A stretch of DNA of 64,000 nucleotides from Bacteroidota bacterium (GCA_947460255.1 CANHIS010000009.1:1-64000); one strand, 5' to 3'; numbered from the stretch's first letter, positions 18,101 to 26,190 are shown. The notes: generated from the sequence alone by a model not told the origin. Made by a program: numbers and translations.

Positions 18101-19535
18101 TGTACACATTTCGAGCAACATCGCCGCTGATGGTAATGTTTTGATAGTTATATCCAGAAATGCTTAAACTATTTAAGGTTCCATCGATACTGGCTACCAA
18201 AAGATCGGGATCAAAACTTTCACCATGAATGATTGCGTCACCAGAAATTACACCCAATGAAGGATTTGAGTGAACAATTTTGCCTAAATCGAAAGAGGGT
18301 GTAGCAACGAATCCTTCGTAATAATAATCTTGAATTTCGTTATTATATCGCAGGTTAATCTCGGCAGTTACATTGCCAGCAGCTGTTTCAAGTTCGCCTT
18401 CGGCAGATACATTATCTAGAGTTCCAGATAGCTTTCCTTTATATGTCATCAAGCCCAATTCAACCACCTCTTGAGGAATTTGGAGAGGTTTTCCTGAGTG
18501 GAATGGATACGTATTTATAAGAGCAAGATCAGGCGCGAAGGTTCTTAATTCACTCATTTGCAATGAATAGTACAAACTATCGGTTTCGGGCAAGCCAATA
18601 AAATGGAAATTTCCAAGCATGCGCGATTGTTTTCCAAATTCTATTGTCATGTTTCGTCCTCTCAAATTCCCGACGGTTCCTTTGATGTTCCCAGCGATAC
18701 TCAAATCAAGGTTTAAGCCTTTCAATTCTTCAGAAAATACGGCTAGTTCATCTAAGTTCACCTTACTTGATCGAATTTTACTTCGAATCTGCACTGAATC
18801 GATAAACTCAGTAAGGTCATCATAGGAAGAGTAATCGAAACGAACCTTTCCATTTAATTCACTCTTTGGAGTTTTCGCCTTTAAATTTGCGAACTCCATG
18901 GTGTTGTAAGAGACGATAAAATCCGACCTCAATTCTTGCACTTCGAAACCTGAAGATTCTTTACAACACATGTTCCTAATTTCCCCCGACAGGGAGTCAT
19001 TGATAATCAAGAATCGATCGATGCGTGCGTTAATGTTGGTGAACCTCAAATGATCGTAGTTCATTCCAAATACGGTATCCGGAATTGAATCTCGGAATTC
19101 GTATGTAAAATCGATATTTTCAAGTTCTGCTCTCCAAAAGAAAAGCTCTGGCGGAACTGAATGCGAAGTGTCTCCGGGTTTTCTTGGAGGATCAAGAATA
19201 TCGAGGATAAACTGAATGTTGAGATCGTCCTCGTTCCAAAACTGACGAATGTTAAATTGACCATCAGAAAGTTTTACATGGTCAAAATCAAAATGTGATG
19301 CGTTTAAATACACATCATCAAAATTGGCTTCGATTTTATCGACGTACAACATTGTGTCTTTGTGCAGGTCTTCTACATAAAAACCCTCGATCAGGGCACG
19401 GTCGAAAAATCGAATTTTCACCTTTCTGATCTCTACTTTTGCACCAATGGCTTTAGAAATCCTTTGAGCAGCTTCTTTTGCCGCCCATGTTTGAAAAGCC
19501 GGGCTTTGCACAATAATGAAGCATCCTGTTAGCAA
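15150..19535 (-). CDS. tamB: Translocation/assembly module TamB (DUF490) family protein
   Basis: A 1461-residue beta-helical protein built of repeating strand-rich segments, with the conserved C-terminal TamB domain (about residues 1130-1440: LFDPKIGDIISGNGSANLRLEV, GDYLFTLQTIISKKFSVQKGG, VFGRFLP). It is anchored in the inner membrane and spans the periplasm, where the family moves phospholipids or assembles outer-membrane proteins. No in-frame ATG exists near the start: the TTG at 19535 would cut the transmembrane helix, while the frame stays open to about 19606 and encodes a better basic-plus-hydrophobic leader ending in LTGC. A non-canonical ATT at 19598 or ATA at 19601 is therefore possible. 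It diverges from tsaD. Confidence 0.92.
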   Translation of the reverse strand: MLTGCFIIVQSPAFQTWAAKEAAQRISKAIGAKVEIRKVKIRFFDRALIEGFYVEDLHKDTMLYVDKIEANFDDVYLNASHFDFDHVKLSDGQFNIRQFWNEDDLNIQFILDILDPPRKPGDTSHSVPPELFFWRAELENIDFTYEFRDSIPDTVFGMNYDHLRFTNINARIDRFLIINDSLSGEIRNMCCKESSGFEVQELRSDFIVSYNTMEFANLKAKTPKSELNGKVRFDYSSYDDLTEFIDSVQIRSKIRSSKVNLDELAVFSEELKGLNLDLSIAGNIKGTVGNLRGRNMTIEFGKQSRMLGNFHFIGLPETDSLYYSLQMSELRTFAPDLALINTYPFHSGKPLQIPQEVVELGLMTYKGKLSGTLDNVSAEGELETAAGNVTAEINLRYNNEIQDYYYEGFVATPSFDLGKIVHSNPSLGVISGDAIIHGESFDPDLLVASIDGTLNSLSISGYNYQNITISGDVARNVYNGNLKVSDPNLRLDFQGLADFSKLNSKFDFSASVDRLDLSALKLIQRDSSFIISTEIVSNFTGNNLDNLYGQIELMNSTMTYGSQRFRMEDLLLEASGSPYNREIRLFSDMADAQISGAFRLAAMPGEISDVLNTFLPSFTRINKTETPIDFNENFNFSANIKDISLLQELFFPELEFQKGTQISGRFDSGRRFIKLDVAAPFFIASGIRFNQVKTMAVADNGRLSISALSPEMNISDSVSIRHVNLQGDILTDSMGIKLGWASKSTLLESDAELNAKAIFKGNDIRINLLPSLLLVGDTIWQVNEGNTLTISKGVVDIENMAFSHGAEFVRVDGKISNNPNDEVDVVLDNFSLKNLNPFISGSDIELSGSTKGIISFSEIGKQVLFKSNLEFKGIQVNKDFIGDGNVISKWDTENKRVLLDGFLGTKEFRKFSFTGHFSPDKKENNIDLKCEIRNLRLELFKPYVKDIFSDISGLLDGDLHLTGSLEKPVVNGELSFDKRTFVTVDILNTRYQVLDKVQIRKNLISSKTLMLRDVNQNLARCDIKISHDYFKDFILDIRIDANKLQALNTNETQSDLFFGTGYITGNFRAYGPIDNIVMDINAKTEKGTVFNLPLSGTSDVSQKDFIVFESASQKAGNLKQKKKKVESRGYELNFNLEVTPEAEARLLFDPKIGDIISGNGSANLRLEVTEAGDFNVYGDYFIERGDYLFTLQTIISKKFSVQKGGVISFRGDPYNADINLSAAYRVRTPLFQLVKNIDSTAAVKRPIDVDALMKLSDKLMQPTVKFDILLPNADEQTRNLLKSQIVNEDDLNRQVFSLVVFGRFLPSQDIASSGSSIGNVGSNVSELLTNQLNNMLSQLSKDINIGVNYAQGDVTSTDQVNVNISTAIFNDRVQIDGSLGNAGITPSANLNNTSNLVGEFNIEIKVSADGNVRIKVFNRSNQYLLVTNDVPYTQGVGVFYRREFDEIKELKRKKKSKPESQ

Positions 19536-19599
19536 GACAAGCAGGCTAAGCAGAAAAATTCCTGTTATTTTGCGCAGCAGTTTAATAAGCGATCGAATT

Positions 19600-20622
19600 A
19601 TGAAAAATGAGCAAGGCCCGATTTACATTCTTGGAATTGAATCTTCCTGTGATGACACGGGCGCTGCGGTAATGGCCGATGACAAATTGCTTGCCAACAT
19701 TGTTGCAAACCAAGATATTCATAAAAAATGGGGTGGCGTAGTTCCAGAACTGGCATCTAGGGCTCATCAGCAAAATATAATTCCAGTAGTTGAGGCTGCA
19801 CTTCACGCTGCTAAAATAAGCAAAGCAGACTTAGCAGCCATAGCATATACGCGCGGACCTGGATTGCCTGGATCTTTGTTAGTTGGAGGTTCATTTGCAA
19901 AAGGCATGGCTACGGCATTAGGCATTCCTTTGATTGGCATAAACCACATGCAGGCGCACATTCTAGCGCATTTTATTCGAGAAGAGCGTTCGATTCCTGA
20001 GTTTCCGTTTTTGTGTTTAACCGTTTCTGGTGGGCATACTCAAATTGTTCGGGTGGATGGGCCATTAGAGATGACCGTTTTGGGTGAAACCCAGGATGAT
20101 GCTGCGGGAGAAGCGTTCGATAAAGCTGCAAAAATCATGGGATTGCCTTATCCAGGTGGACCAATGATTGATCAGTTAGCTAAAACCGGAGACCCGAGCA
20201 GGTTTAAATTTCCCGAACCCAAAGCCGATGGATTAAACTTTAGCTTCAGTGGATTGAAAACGTCGTTTCTGTATTTGATTCAATCGGAAGAGAAAAAAGA
20301 CAAGGCGTTCGTAGATAAAAACAAAGCGGACCTTGCAGCATCACTTCAATTTACAATCGTTAAAATACTGATTAATAAAATGTTATCAGCGTCAAAGGAA
20401 ACTGGAATTAAGCGATTGGCCTTGGCTGGAGGAGTTTCAGCCAACAGCGGCTTAAGACAAGCATTTGAGGATTTGAACAGCACAGGGTTTGAGACATTTA
20501 TTCCACCGTTTGCCTATTGCACCGACAATGCTGCCATGATTGGCATAGCAGGATGGTTTGCTTTTAAGGCTGGTATTAGAAGCGATATCACTGAGAGTTC
20601 GCAAGCAAGATTACCCTTTTAG
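19600..20622 (+). CDS. tsaD: tRNA N6-adenosine threonylcarbamoyltransferase
   Basis: 340 residues from the ATG at 19600 (MKNEQGPIYILGIESSCDD); the longer frame to 19516 has a basic leader that overlaps tamB and is not family-like. Motifs of the ASKHA/Kae1 fold are present: GIESSCDDTGAAV, the metal-binding HMQAHILAH, VSGGHTQIV, GEAFDKAAKIMGLPYPGGP, and ALAGGVSANSGLR with FAYCTDNAAMIG at the end. With TsaB, TsaC and TsaE it makes t6A37 in tRNAs reading ANN codons. It is divergent from tamB with essentially no intergenic space, so the promoter must lie within tamB's 5' end. Confidence 0.97.
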   Translation: MKNEQGPIYILGIESSCDDTGAAVMADDKLLANIVANQDIHKKWGGVVPELASRAHQQNIIPVVEAALHAAKISKADLAAIAYTRGPGLPGSLLVGGSFAKGMATALGIPLIGINHMQAHILAHFIREERSIPEFPFLCLTVSGGHTQIVRVDGPLEMTVLGETQDDAAGEAFDKAAKIMGLPYPGGPMIDQLAKTGDPSRFKFPEPKADGLNFSFSGLKTSFLYLIQSEEKKDKAFVDKNKADLAASLQFTIVKILINKMLSASKETGIKRLALAGGVSANSGLRQAFEDLNSTGFETFIPPFAYCTDNAAMIGIAGWFAFKAGIRSDITESSQARLPF

Positions 20623-20624
20623 AG

Positions 20625-21182
20625 TTAAGCTGCTTTTGCGGCAGTGTCCTTAATAGATGAACTGTCTCCGTTTATTTTTTCGAATTCGCGCATTAATTCT
20701 TCGTCGGTTTTACCCAAATTCTTGATTGAAGCTTCAGCGTCTTTTGCGAAAGTGTGTGCAGGATATTTCTTTAGAAACTGCTTGTAATAATCGCCTGCTT
20801 TAGCATCATCATTAATTTGATTGTCGTAAACGAACCCAAGAAAAAATAATGCTTCTGGAGCTTTTGCATTTTCAGGAAATTTCTCAAGGAACTTCTCGAG
20901 GATTTTAACAGCCGACTCGCCCCATCCTAAGTTGATACTGATGTTGGCCGCTTTGAAAAGATATTCAGGTGCTTCAGGCTCTTCCGAGAAATTCATTGCA
21001 AAGTCGTCGTATTCAACTTGCAAATTGTATGCGCTAACTTCATTGATAGGATTTCCATTTTGATCCAATAGCTTCTTCTCAAGTTCTGTGATCTTTTGAA
21101 CTGCCTCGTCTTTGCTACCTCCGCAGGAAATCACAAACATGCTTAGAACAAATAAAAATCCAATTGTAAATTTTTGCATCAT
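20625..21182 (-). CDS. Tetratricopeptide-repeat lipoprotein (BamD/YbgF-like)
   Basis: 185 residues. A signal peptide with the lipobox MFVISC gives an acylated Cys near residue 20. The mature part has TPR-like helices: EYLFKAANISINLGWGESAVKILEKFLEKFP, APEALFFLGFVYDN and AGDYYKQFLKKYPAHTFAKDAEAS. This arrangement resembles BamD or YbgF-type periplasmic TPR proteins, but it is shorter than BamD and is not proven to be one. Located downstream of def and ruvX, in an order common in Bacteroidota. Its stop is 2 nt from the convergent tsaD stop. Confidence 0.82.
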   Translation of the reverse strand: MMQKFTIGFLFVLSMFVISCGGSKDEAVQKITELEKKLLDQNGNPINEVSAYNLQVEYDDFAMNFSEEPEAPEYLFKAANISINLGWGESAVKILEKFLEKFPENAKAPEALFFLGFVYDNQINDDAKAGDYYKQFLKKYPAHTFAKDAEASIKNLGKTDEELMREFEKINGDSSSIKDTAAKAA

Positions 21183-21229
21183 CTTAAAATTTATGTCTCA
21201 TTAATTCGGGGTTAAAAATAGAAAATTGC

Positions 21230-21793
21230 TTATTTCCTTAGCATAGGAAATTTCATTCTATAATCAATCTTCACTTGGCCTCTAGAAATGTTGCTCAGCT
21301 TGGATTTCAGTAAGGTTTTTCTCAAGGAACTCAAACGATCTGTAAAAAGAACGCCCTCGATGTGATCATATTCATGCTGAATTACGCGTGCAAGGATGCC
21401 TGATATTTTCTCTTCGAAGGAATTAAAATTTTCATCTTGATAGCGAATAAGAATCTCACGGTGCCTTGTAACATCTTCGCGTATTCCTGGAATGCTCAAG
21501 CAGCCTTCATTAAAGGACCATGTTTCCCCTGTTTCTTCAATAATTTGCGCGTTAATGAATGTTTTCTTGAAACCCTTTAAATGGGGTTCATCATCCGCAA
21601 ATGGAGTTGCGTCTACTATAAACAAACGAATCGACAAGCCAACTTGCGGAGCTGCTAGACCAACTCCATTGGCATTGTACATTGTTTGAAACATATTGGA
21701 AATCAGATCATTCAGATTCGGATAATCTGCAGAAATATCTTGTGCTTTTTGTTTGAGCACAGGTGTTCCAAAGGCTACAATCGGTAAAATCAT
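21230..21793 (-). CDS. def: Peptide deformylase
   Basis: 187 residues with the three catalytic motifs in order: GVGLAAPQ near residue 43, EGCLSIPG (metal-binding Cys) near 105 and the QHEYDHIEG zinc/iron-binding HExxH near 150. The enzyme removes the formyl group from nascent N-terminal methionine. It starts 21 nt after ruvX, but a perfect TAnnTTTG sits 4 nt ahead of its ATG, so it may also have its own leaderless transcript. Confidence 0.97.
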   Translation of the reverse strand: MILPIVAFGTPVLKQKAQDISADYPNLNDLISNMFQTMYNANGVGLAAPQVGLSIRLFIVDATPFADDEPHLKGFKKTFINAQIIEETGETWSFNEGCLSIPGIREDVTRHREILIRYQDENFNSFEEKISGILARVIQHEYDHIEGVLFTDRLSSLRKTLLKSKLSNISRGQVKIDYRMKFPMLRK

Positions 21794-21797
21794 GCTG

Positions 21798-21805
21798 CAA
21801 AAGTA
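21798..21805 (-). promoter_or_regulatory. -7 element (TACTTTTG) immediately before def
   Basis: An exact TAnnTTTG on the minus strand lies 4 nt from the def ATG at 21793, inside the 21-nt ruvX-def gap. The distance implies transcription starting at or next to the start codon. A -33 TTG is seen only at a short 12-nt spacing. Confidence 0.45.
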
Positions 21806-21814
21806 ACCAAACAG

Positions 21815-22264
21815 TTACAATGAATCGTTGGATCCTTGGCGAGCTTTCTTAAATTGTTGTTGTTCTAGATAACTCTGAAGAATAATTGTGGCAGCTATTT
21901 GATCTGTATTTTCCTTAGTGGCTCTTTGCTTTTTTGAAGCACCTGTGGCAAAAAGTGTTTGAACAGCCATTGATGATGTGAATCGCTCATCGATTCTTTC
22001 GACACGGATTTGTGGGTAATTGTTCTGAAAAAATCGAACGAAATTATTGATTGCTTCTATAGGACCACTAAGGTTTCCGTCGAGATGTTTCGGCTCTCCT
22101 ATCACAACAGCTTCTACGTTTTCAGTTGATAGATAATGCTTCACAAATGGAATTAATTCAACATCAGAAACCACTTTTAATGCAGTTGCAATCATTTGAA
22201 GATTATCAGTTACTGCTATCCCTGTTCGTTTTGTTCCGAAATCGAATGCTATAATTCTGGCCAT
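21815..22264 (-). CDS. ruvX: YqgF/RuvX, putative Holliday junction resolvase / pre-16S rRNA nuclease
   Basis: 149 residues with an RNase H fold. The N-terminal FDFGTKRTGIAVTD is the first catalytic Asp motif, VVIGEPKHLDG and IRVERIDERFTSSMA carry the other acidic residues, and NTDQIAATIILQSYLE ends the fold. In E. coli YqgF matures 16S rRNA; a resolvase function was proposed by fold. It is the first gene of the ruvX-def-TPR cluster; no clear promoter consensus is visible upstream. Confidence 0.95.
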   Translation of the reverse strand: MARIIAFDFGTKRTGIAVTDNLQMIATALKVVSDVELIPFVKHYLSTENVEAVVIGEPKHLDGNLSGPIEAINNFVRFFQNNYPQIRVERIDERFTSSMAVQTLFATGASKKQRATKENTDQIAATIILQSYLEQQQFKKARQGSNDSL

Positions 22265-22602
22265 GAATCGAATTTATCCGCAAGTACGTGAATTCTAACA
22301 AACCTTTCAAAACCAATGATTGACAACCTTTAAAATTCAATTAGTAGTATCTTCCATTTGATTATATTTTTTTACTATTCAACTCTTTGCATCAAATAAT
22401 ATCAGGGAGAGATTATCTATCAGTAACTTCAGATAAGATAAACTATACGGCAATATTGTTAATATTCTAATTCGTAGAAATGCTTGTCCAATCTTAGCTT
22501 CAGCCAATTTCATGAAACAACTTTCTTTATTTCATCAACAATAAAGTGGAAAAATAATGACTTCAACCAACATTTTCAGCTTGACTCCCATTTCTAAAAC
22601 GC

Positions 22603-22653
22603 CGAAATTACACTTGGGAAGGGGTTCGCATTGGGAAGCTTCCCCAACAAAAA
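22603..22653. repeat. Intergenic repeat copy 1 (30-bp exact core, palindromic end)
   Basis: Bases 22615-22644 are identical to 51785-51814. The similarity extends left, with CGAAATT at the same 12-bp offset in both, and right (YAACRAAAA). The core ends with the perfect 12-bp palindrome GGGAAGCTTCCC, and its first GGGAAG could alternatively pair with the final CTTCCC. GC is far above the surrounding AT-rich sequence. Confidence 0.8.
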
Positions 22654-22922
22654 TCTGCTGAATTTTCCAAAAAATGTTTTGCATAGGCTTCCTTGATTTT
22701 TTGGACTTGTAGCACCTAAGATTCTACCATTCATTGAATAATGCCAAAATTGATATTGTCTCAATCCATTGAAAGCTTTTCCAAATGAAAGCTACTGCAG
22801 AATTACAGCATCATTTTTACGACGTGCCTTATTTCATGAACACTAAATAATCCCCTATCCTATTTACCAGCTAATTATAACTTACGACACATTACGTCAA
22901 CAATAACATTCAAATAATTTAC

Positions 22923-22934
22923 ATGTACGTACAT
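22923..22934. promoter_or_regulatory. Perfect 12-bp palindrome, candidate operator
   Basis: ATGTACGTACAT is a perfect inverted repeat located 8 bp upstream of the TAGCTTTG element of the dioxygenase gene, overlapping the region where RNA polymerase would bind between -33 and -7. It is well placed for a repressor; the regulator is not encoded next door. Confidence 0.5.
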
Positions 22935-22942
22935 TTAATTTG

Positions 22943-22950
22943 TAGCTTTG
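22943..22950 (+). promoter_or_regulatory. -7 element (TAGCTTTG) of the dioxygenase gene
   Basis: An exact TAnnTTTG match ends 21 nt before the ATG at 22972, consistent with a leader of about 15 nt. Confidence 0.5.
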
Positions 22951-22971
22951 AGTCTAAAATAATTTCCAACC

Positions 22972-23838
22972 ATGGAAAGAAGAAACTTCGTTAAACTATC
23001 TAGTCTTGCCATAATTGCCAATCCTACATCAATGATCCGTGATTTACTAAGTAGTCAAAATGCTGAAACTGAAATGCCAGTAATTTTTATCGGACATGGG
23101 AGCCCGATGAATGCTATTGAAAAGAATCGTTACTCAGATAGTTGGTTTGCGCTTGGCACTAAAATCCCAAAGCCCAAAGCTATTTTAACCATCTCCGCCC
23201 ATTGGGAAACAGCTGGAACTAAAGTGATGGCCAACCCAATGCCCGAAACAATTCACGATTTTGGGGGATTTCCTCAAGCACTTTTTGATGCACAATATCC
23301 AGCTCCTGGAAAACCTGAATTAGCCGCCGAAGTTGCTAAATACTTGCACGATTATGAAGCTATAACAGATCTTTCATGGGGATTAGATCATGGTACATGG
23401 AGCATTCTAAAACCCATGTTTCCCGAAGCTGAAATACCTGTAATTCAATTAAGTCTGGATTACAGAAAATCGCCCGATCAACATTATGAAATGTCTCGAT
23501 TGCTCCAAATCTTGCGAAAAAAAGGTGTGCTTATTCTTGGTAGCGGAAACATCGTTCATAACCTCGGTTTACTTGATTGGAGAAACCCCAACAATGCTTT
23601 CGATTGGGCTACAGAATTCAACTCAACTGTTGTGTCTGCAGTGAAAGACGGAAATCACCAAAAGCTTATTCACTTCAATAAATTGGGAAAAATCGCTCAA
23701 CTGTCAGTCCCAAGTGCCGAACATTATCTACCAATGCTTTACATTTTAGCGGCATTGAAGCCAAATGAACAAGTGAAATTCTTCAATGAATCCCCAGCAA
23801 TGGGATCACTTTATATGACTAGTTTCATTTCTGCCTAA
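22972..23838 (+). CDS. ygiD: DODA-type extradiol aromatic ring-opening dioxygenase (YgiD-like)
   Basis: 288 residues of the class III extradiol dioxygenase family (4,5-DOPA dioxygenase-like). Metal and acid-base histidines are visible in FIGHGSPMNAI, TISAHWETAG, LDHGTWSILKPMFP and PSAEHYLPMLYIL. The N-terminus MERRNFVKLSSLAII has a twin-arginine-like RRNFVK followed by only a short hydrophobic stretch; this could be a Tat signal or its remnant. Family members cleave catechol-type rings; the true substrate is unknown. It is monocistronic, with its own promoter and a palindromic operator candidate. Confidence 0.9.
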   Translation: MERRNFVKLSSLAIIANPTSMIRDLLSSQNAETEMPVIFIGHGSPMNAIEKNRYSDSWFALGTKIPKPKAILTISAHWETAGTKVMANPMPETIHDFGGFPQALFDAQYPAPGKPELAAEVAKYLHDYEAITDLSWGLDHGTWSILKPMFPEAEIPVIQLSLDYRKSPDQHYEMSRLLQILRKKGVLILGSGNIVHNLGLLDWRNPNNAFDWATEFNSTVVSAVKDGNHQKLIHFNKLGKIAQLSVPSAEHYLPMLYILAALKPNEQVKFFNESPAMGSLYMTSFISA

Positions 23839-23852
23839 AGCATCAACTTAAC

Positions 23853-24533
23853 TTATTGGCGCTTCACAGGGTCGTTACCCATCAATACGTACTGTAAAAT
23901 ATTTGCACCCATTTTTAGTGCTTTTTGCCGATTGGCTTCGGAATCTTTATGAACGCTTTGATCCTCCCAGCCATCGCCTAAGTCGCATTCGAATGTGTAC
24001 AAAACTACCATTCGGCCCTGATAAAATAGGCCAAACGCCTGCGCAGATTTTCCGTCATGTTCATGTATTTTAGGTAAGCCTGCAGGAAAATCGTATAACT
24101 GATGAAATATTGGATGCGAAGGTGGAATTTCAACCAATTCTAACTCTGGAAAAATTCGCTTCAATTGTGGACGAATAAATGGGTCCATTCCGAAATTGTC
24201 ATCTACGTGCAAAAAACCTCCTCCAACCAAATACGACCGTAGATTGTCTGTTTCGGCTGATGAAAAAATAACATTCCCATGCCCTGTCATGTGCAAAAAT
24301 GGGAAATTAAAAATCTGAGGATCAGCAGCATCCACTGTGACAGGCTCAGCAGCAATGCCGGTATTCAAATTCCTATTCGAAAACTCAATTAAATTGGGTA
24401 ACGATGTTGGATTTGCATACCAATCGCCGCCTCCGTTGTATTTGAGTAACGCGATTTGAAACGAGCCCTGCGAAAATGCGAACGCCGAACAGAAAAGCAT
24501 GCATACTGAAAAATAAAACCGTGAAGCAATCAT
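23853..24533 (-). CDS. DUF4159 domain-containing secreted protein
   Basis: 226 residues from the ATG at 24533, which gives a clean signal peptide (FYFSVCMLFCSAFAFSQ); the frame extends to a TTG at 24581 that overlaps alkB. The mature part shows the DUF4159 pattern: LLKYNGGGDWYANPTSLPNLIEF, FPFLHMTGHGNVIFS, GGFLHVDDNFGMDPFIRPQLKRIFP and LYTFECDLGDGWED. The fold resembles a class I glutamine amidotransferase-like domain. Function is unknown. It lies 37 nt downstream of alkB. Confidence 0.88.
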   Translation of the reverse strand: MIASRFYFSVCMLFCSAFAFSQGSFQIALLKYNGGGDWYANPTSLPNLIEFSNRNLNTGIAAEPVTVDAADPQIFNFPFLHMTGHGNVIFSSAETDNLRSYLVGGGFLHVDDNFGMDPFIRPQLKRIFPELELVEIPPSHPIFHQLYDFPAGLPKIHEHDGKSAQAFGLFYQGRMVVLYTFECDLGDGWEDQSVHKDSEANRQKALKMGANILQYVLMGNDPVKRQ

Positions 24534-24570
24534 GAAGCAGTCAATCCTAGTGAACGCCCAAAAATAGACT

Positions 24571-25161
24571 TTATTCTGCAATCAAAATCTTACGAAATGT
24601 GAGATTTATACGTGGTTCTGAATGTTTCCTTTTAGGCAATGAGTGTTTCCAATTTATTTGCATGCCTTTGCCCATCACAAGCAAACTTCCTGAAGGAAGC
24701 GGCAACTTTAAATTCATTCCCTTGTGATGATTGTGACGCAACAAAAACGCTCTTGGCGCACCAAAACTCACTGATGCAATTATTGGATCGTAACCAAGTT
24801 CTTTCTCGTCATCAGCATGCCAACCCATCGAATCTTGGCCATCTCGATAATAATTAATCAACACCGAGTTAAAGTGAAAGCCAGTTCGTTCTTTTATCCT
24901 TGAAGCGATTTCAGCTACTTCTCTTGAAAATGGTTCTGCAATTAAAGTGATGCCCGAATAAGAATAATGTAATTTTTCTTCAGCCTGCCAGGACATTAAT
25001 CTTGGCTGATCAACCCACTTACCGAACATCCTGATTTTCGGCTGAATCCACGAAATTCTATCGCGCAAATCCAACAATAATTTTGACGCTGTTGCACTGT
25101 CGAAAAAAAATTCATCGAACCACAATTCGTCCTCGCTTCCAATGATTGGGATTCTTTCCAT
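24571..25161 (-). CDS. alkB: AlkB-family alpha-ketoglutarate-dependent dioxygenase
   Basis: 196 residues, about the length of E. coli AlkB. Iron-binding HxD is in MGWHADDEKELG, the distal His is in NWKHSLPKR, and the 2-oxoglutarate-binding RxNLTFR motif is near the end (EPRINLTFRKI). The FNSVLINYYRDGQD loop is typical. It repairs alkylated bases by oxidative demethylation; whether it acts on DNA or RNA is not shown. The start at 25161 is a clear ATG. Confidence 0.94.
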   Translation of the reverse strand: MERIPIIGSEDELWFDEFFFDSATASKLLLDLRDRISWIQPKIRMFGKWVDQPRLMSWQAEEKLHYSYSGITLIAEPFSREVAEIASRIKERTGFHFNSVLINYYRDGQDSMGWHADDEKELGYDPIIASVSFGAPRAFLLRHNHHKGMNLKLPLPSGSLLVMGKGMQINWKHSLPKRKHSEPRINLTFRKILIAE

Positions 25162-25218
25162 ATTCTTGCAGTTAACAAAACATCGATTGCTATGTTTGAC
25201 CCTAATTAAATTTTGAAA

Positions 25219-25722
25219 ATGAGACGAATCATTCTACTTCTTGCAATTTCTGCATTATTCGCTTCTTGCGGCACAGACCAAACACTGACTTACACCTTGA
25301 AGGATGTTCCCTTTTCTGCCGAAGGTCCGCTGTTCGAAGGACCTAACACCATGCAATTCGAGCTCAGTCAAAGTATTGAAGACACCCTCAAAAAGGCCGG
25401 CTTTACATCCGAACAATTAGACAAAGTGCAATTGAAATCTGTTTCTTTTGAAAGTCTTGATAGTGTTGGTTTTGGAGCTTTTAATTCGCTTGCGTTTCAA
25501 CTTGCAGCTGAAAACACGCCTATGGTAAGTGCAGCCATTATCAATCCTATTCCCGCTGGAGCAAAAAATGCTGAACTCACAATTTCTAAAGAAGCTGAAC
25601 TCACAGATTTCTTTAAGCAACCAAAAATTTACTTGGTGACCGACGCTAATCTCACAAAAGATCAGGAAGAAAGTGCAAATTTTAAAGCCAACATCGTTTT
25701 TGAAGTAACTGTTTCTAAATAA
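25219..25722 (+). CDS. Uncharacterised lipoprotein, paralogue of the one at 47472-48014
   Basis: 167 residues from the ATG at 25219 (the frame extends to a TTG at 25213). The lipobox ALFASC places the acylated Cys near residue 17. The rest is a beta-rich sequence with GFTSEQLDKVQLKSVSF in the middle and ELTDFFKQPKIYLVTDANL near the end. A second lipoprotein in this window (47472-48014) has the same plan: lipobox, a GFT-x5-L-x-V-x-L block, an EL(K/T)-x-FK block and a final beta strand. I do not recognise a named family. It is followed 9 nt later by a DUF2147 gene. Confidence 0.72.
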   Translation: MRRIILLLAISALFASCGTDQTLTYTLKDVPFSAEGPLFEGPNTMQFELSQSIEDTLKKAGFTSEQLDKVQLKSVSFESLDSVGFGAFNSLAFQLAAENTPMVSAAIINPIPAGAKNAELTISKEAELTDFFKQPKIYLVTDANLTKDQEESANFKANIVFEVTVSK

Positions 25723-25731
25723 TTCTGCCCC

Positions 25732-26190
25732 ATGAAAAATCTATTTCTTCTGCTTTTTAGCATCAGTTTGTTTTCTAGCTCTCAAGTGATCGCTCAAGAT
25801 TCAGGCGACCGAATTATAGGAATTTGGGAACCTAGCAATGGTAAAGCCCGAGTGAAAATTGAAAAAATCGGTACCCGCTATTACGGCAAAATTGTGTGGT
25901 TAAAAGAACCCAATGATCCAGAAACTGGAAAACCTAAAGTGGATAAAAACAATCCTGATGAAAAACTCCAAAACGTTCCAATCAAAGGGTATCGATTGTT
26001 AAAGGATTTCGCTTTCAAAAGCGGAGACGAATGGGACGGTGGCACAATCTACGATCCTGAAAATGGAAGCACTTACGATTGTGTAATTACCATGAAAGAC
26101 AACAACACATTAGACATCAGAGGTTTCATCGGTATTTCCGCATTCGGAAGAACTGATGTTTGGAAACGTCTGCAAACACAGAAAAAATGA
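25732..26190 (+). CDS. DUF2147 domain-containing secreted protein
   Basis: 152 residues with a signal peptide ending SSQVIAQ. The DUF2147 pattern is complete: RIIGIWEPSNGKARVKIEK, GKIVWLKEPNDPETGKPKVDKNNPD, GYRLLKDF, GGTIYDPENGSTYDC and LDIRGFIGISAFGRTDVWKR. The domain is a small lipocalin-like beta barrel of unknown function in the periplasm. Its stop overlaps the start of the next gene (ATGA), coupling it to the outer-membrane protein. Confidence 0.93.
   Translation: MKNLFLLLFSISLFSSSQVIAQDSGDRIIGIWEPSNGKARVKIEKIGTRYYGKIVWLKEPNDPETGKPKVDKNNPDEKLQNVPIKGYRLLKDFAFKSGDEWDGGTIYDPENGSTYDCVITMKDNNTLDIRGFIGISAFGRTDVWKRLQTQKK

Larger units (their letters stand above)
22265..22971. other. Gene-free AT-rich island containing one copy of a 30-bp repeat
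   Basis: This 707-bp region lies between the divergent ruvX and DODA-type dioxygenase genes. It is AT-rich and without a credible coding frame. The only striking sequence is a GC-rich element at 22603-22653 that recurs at 51773-51823. The right end holds the dioxygenase promoter and a palindrome (22923-22950). Confidence 0.6.

Noticed and set aside
22603-22653. The 30-bp repeat as an integron attC site
   Set aside because: The flanking AAC/GTT triplets do not fit the RYYYAAC and GTTRRRY boxes, and no integrase or cassette genes are near.
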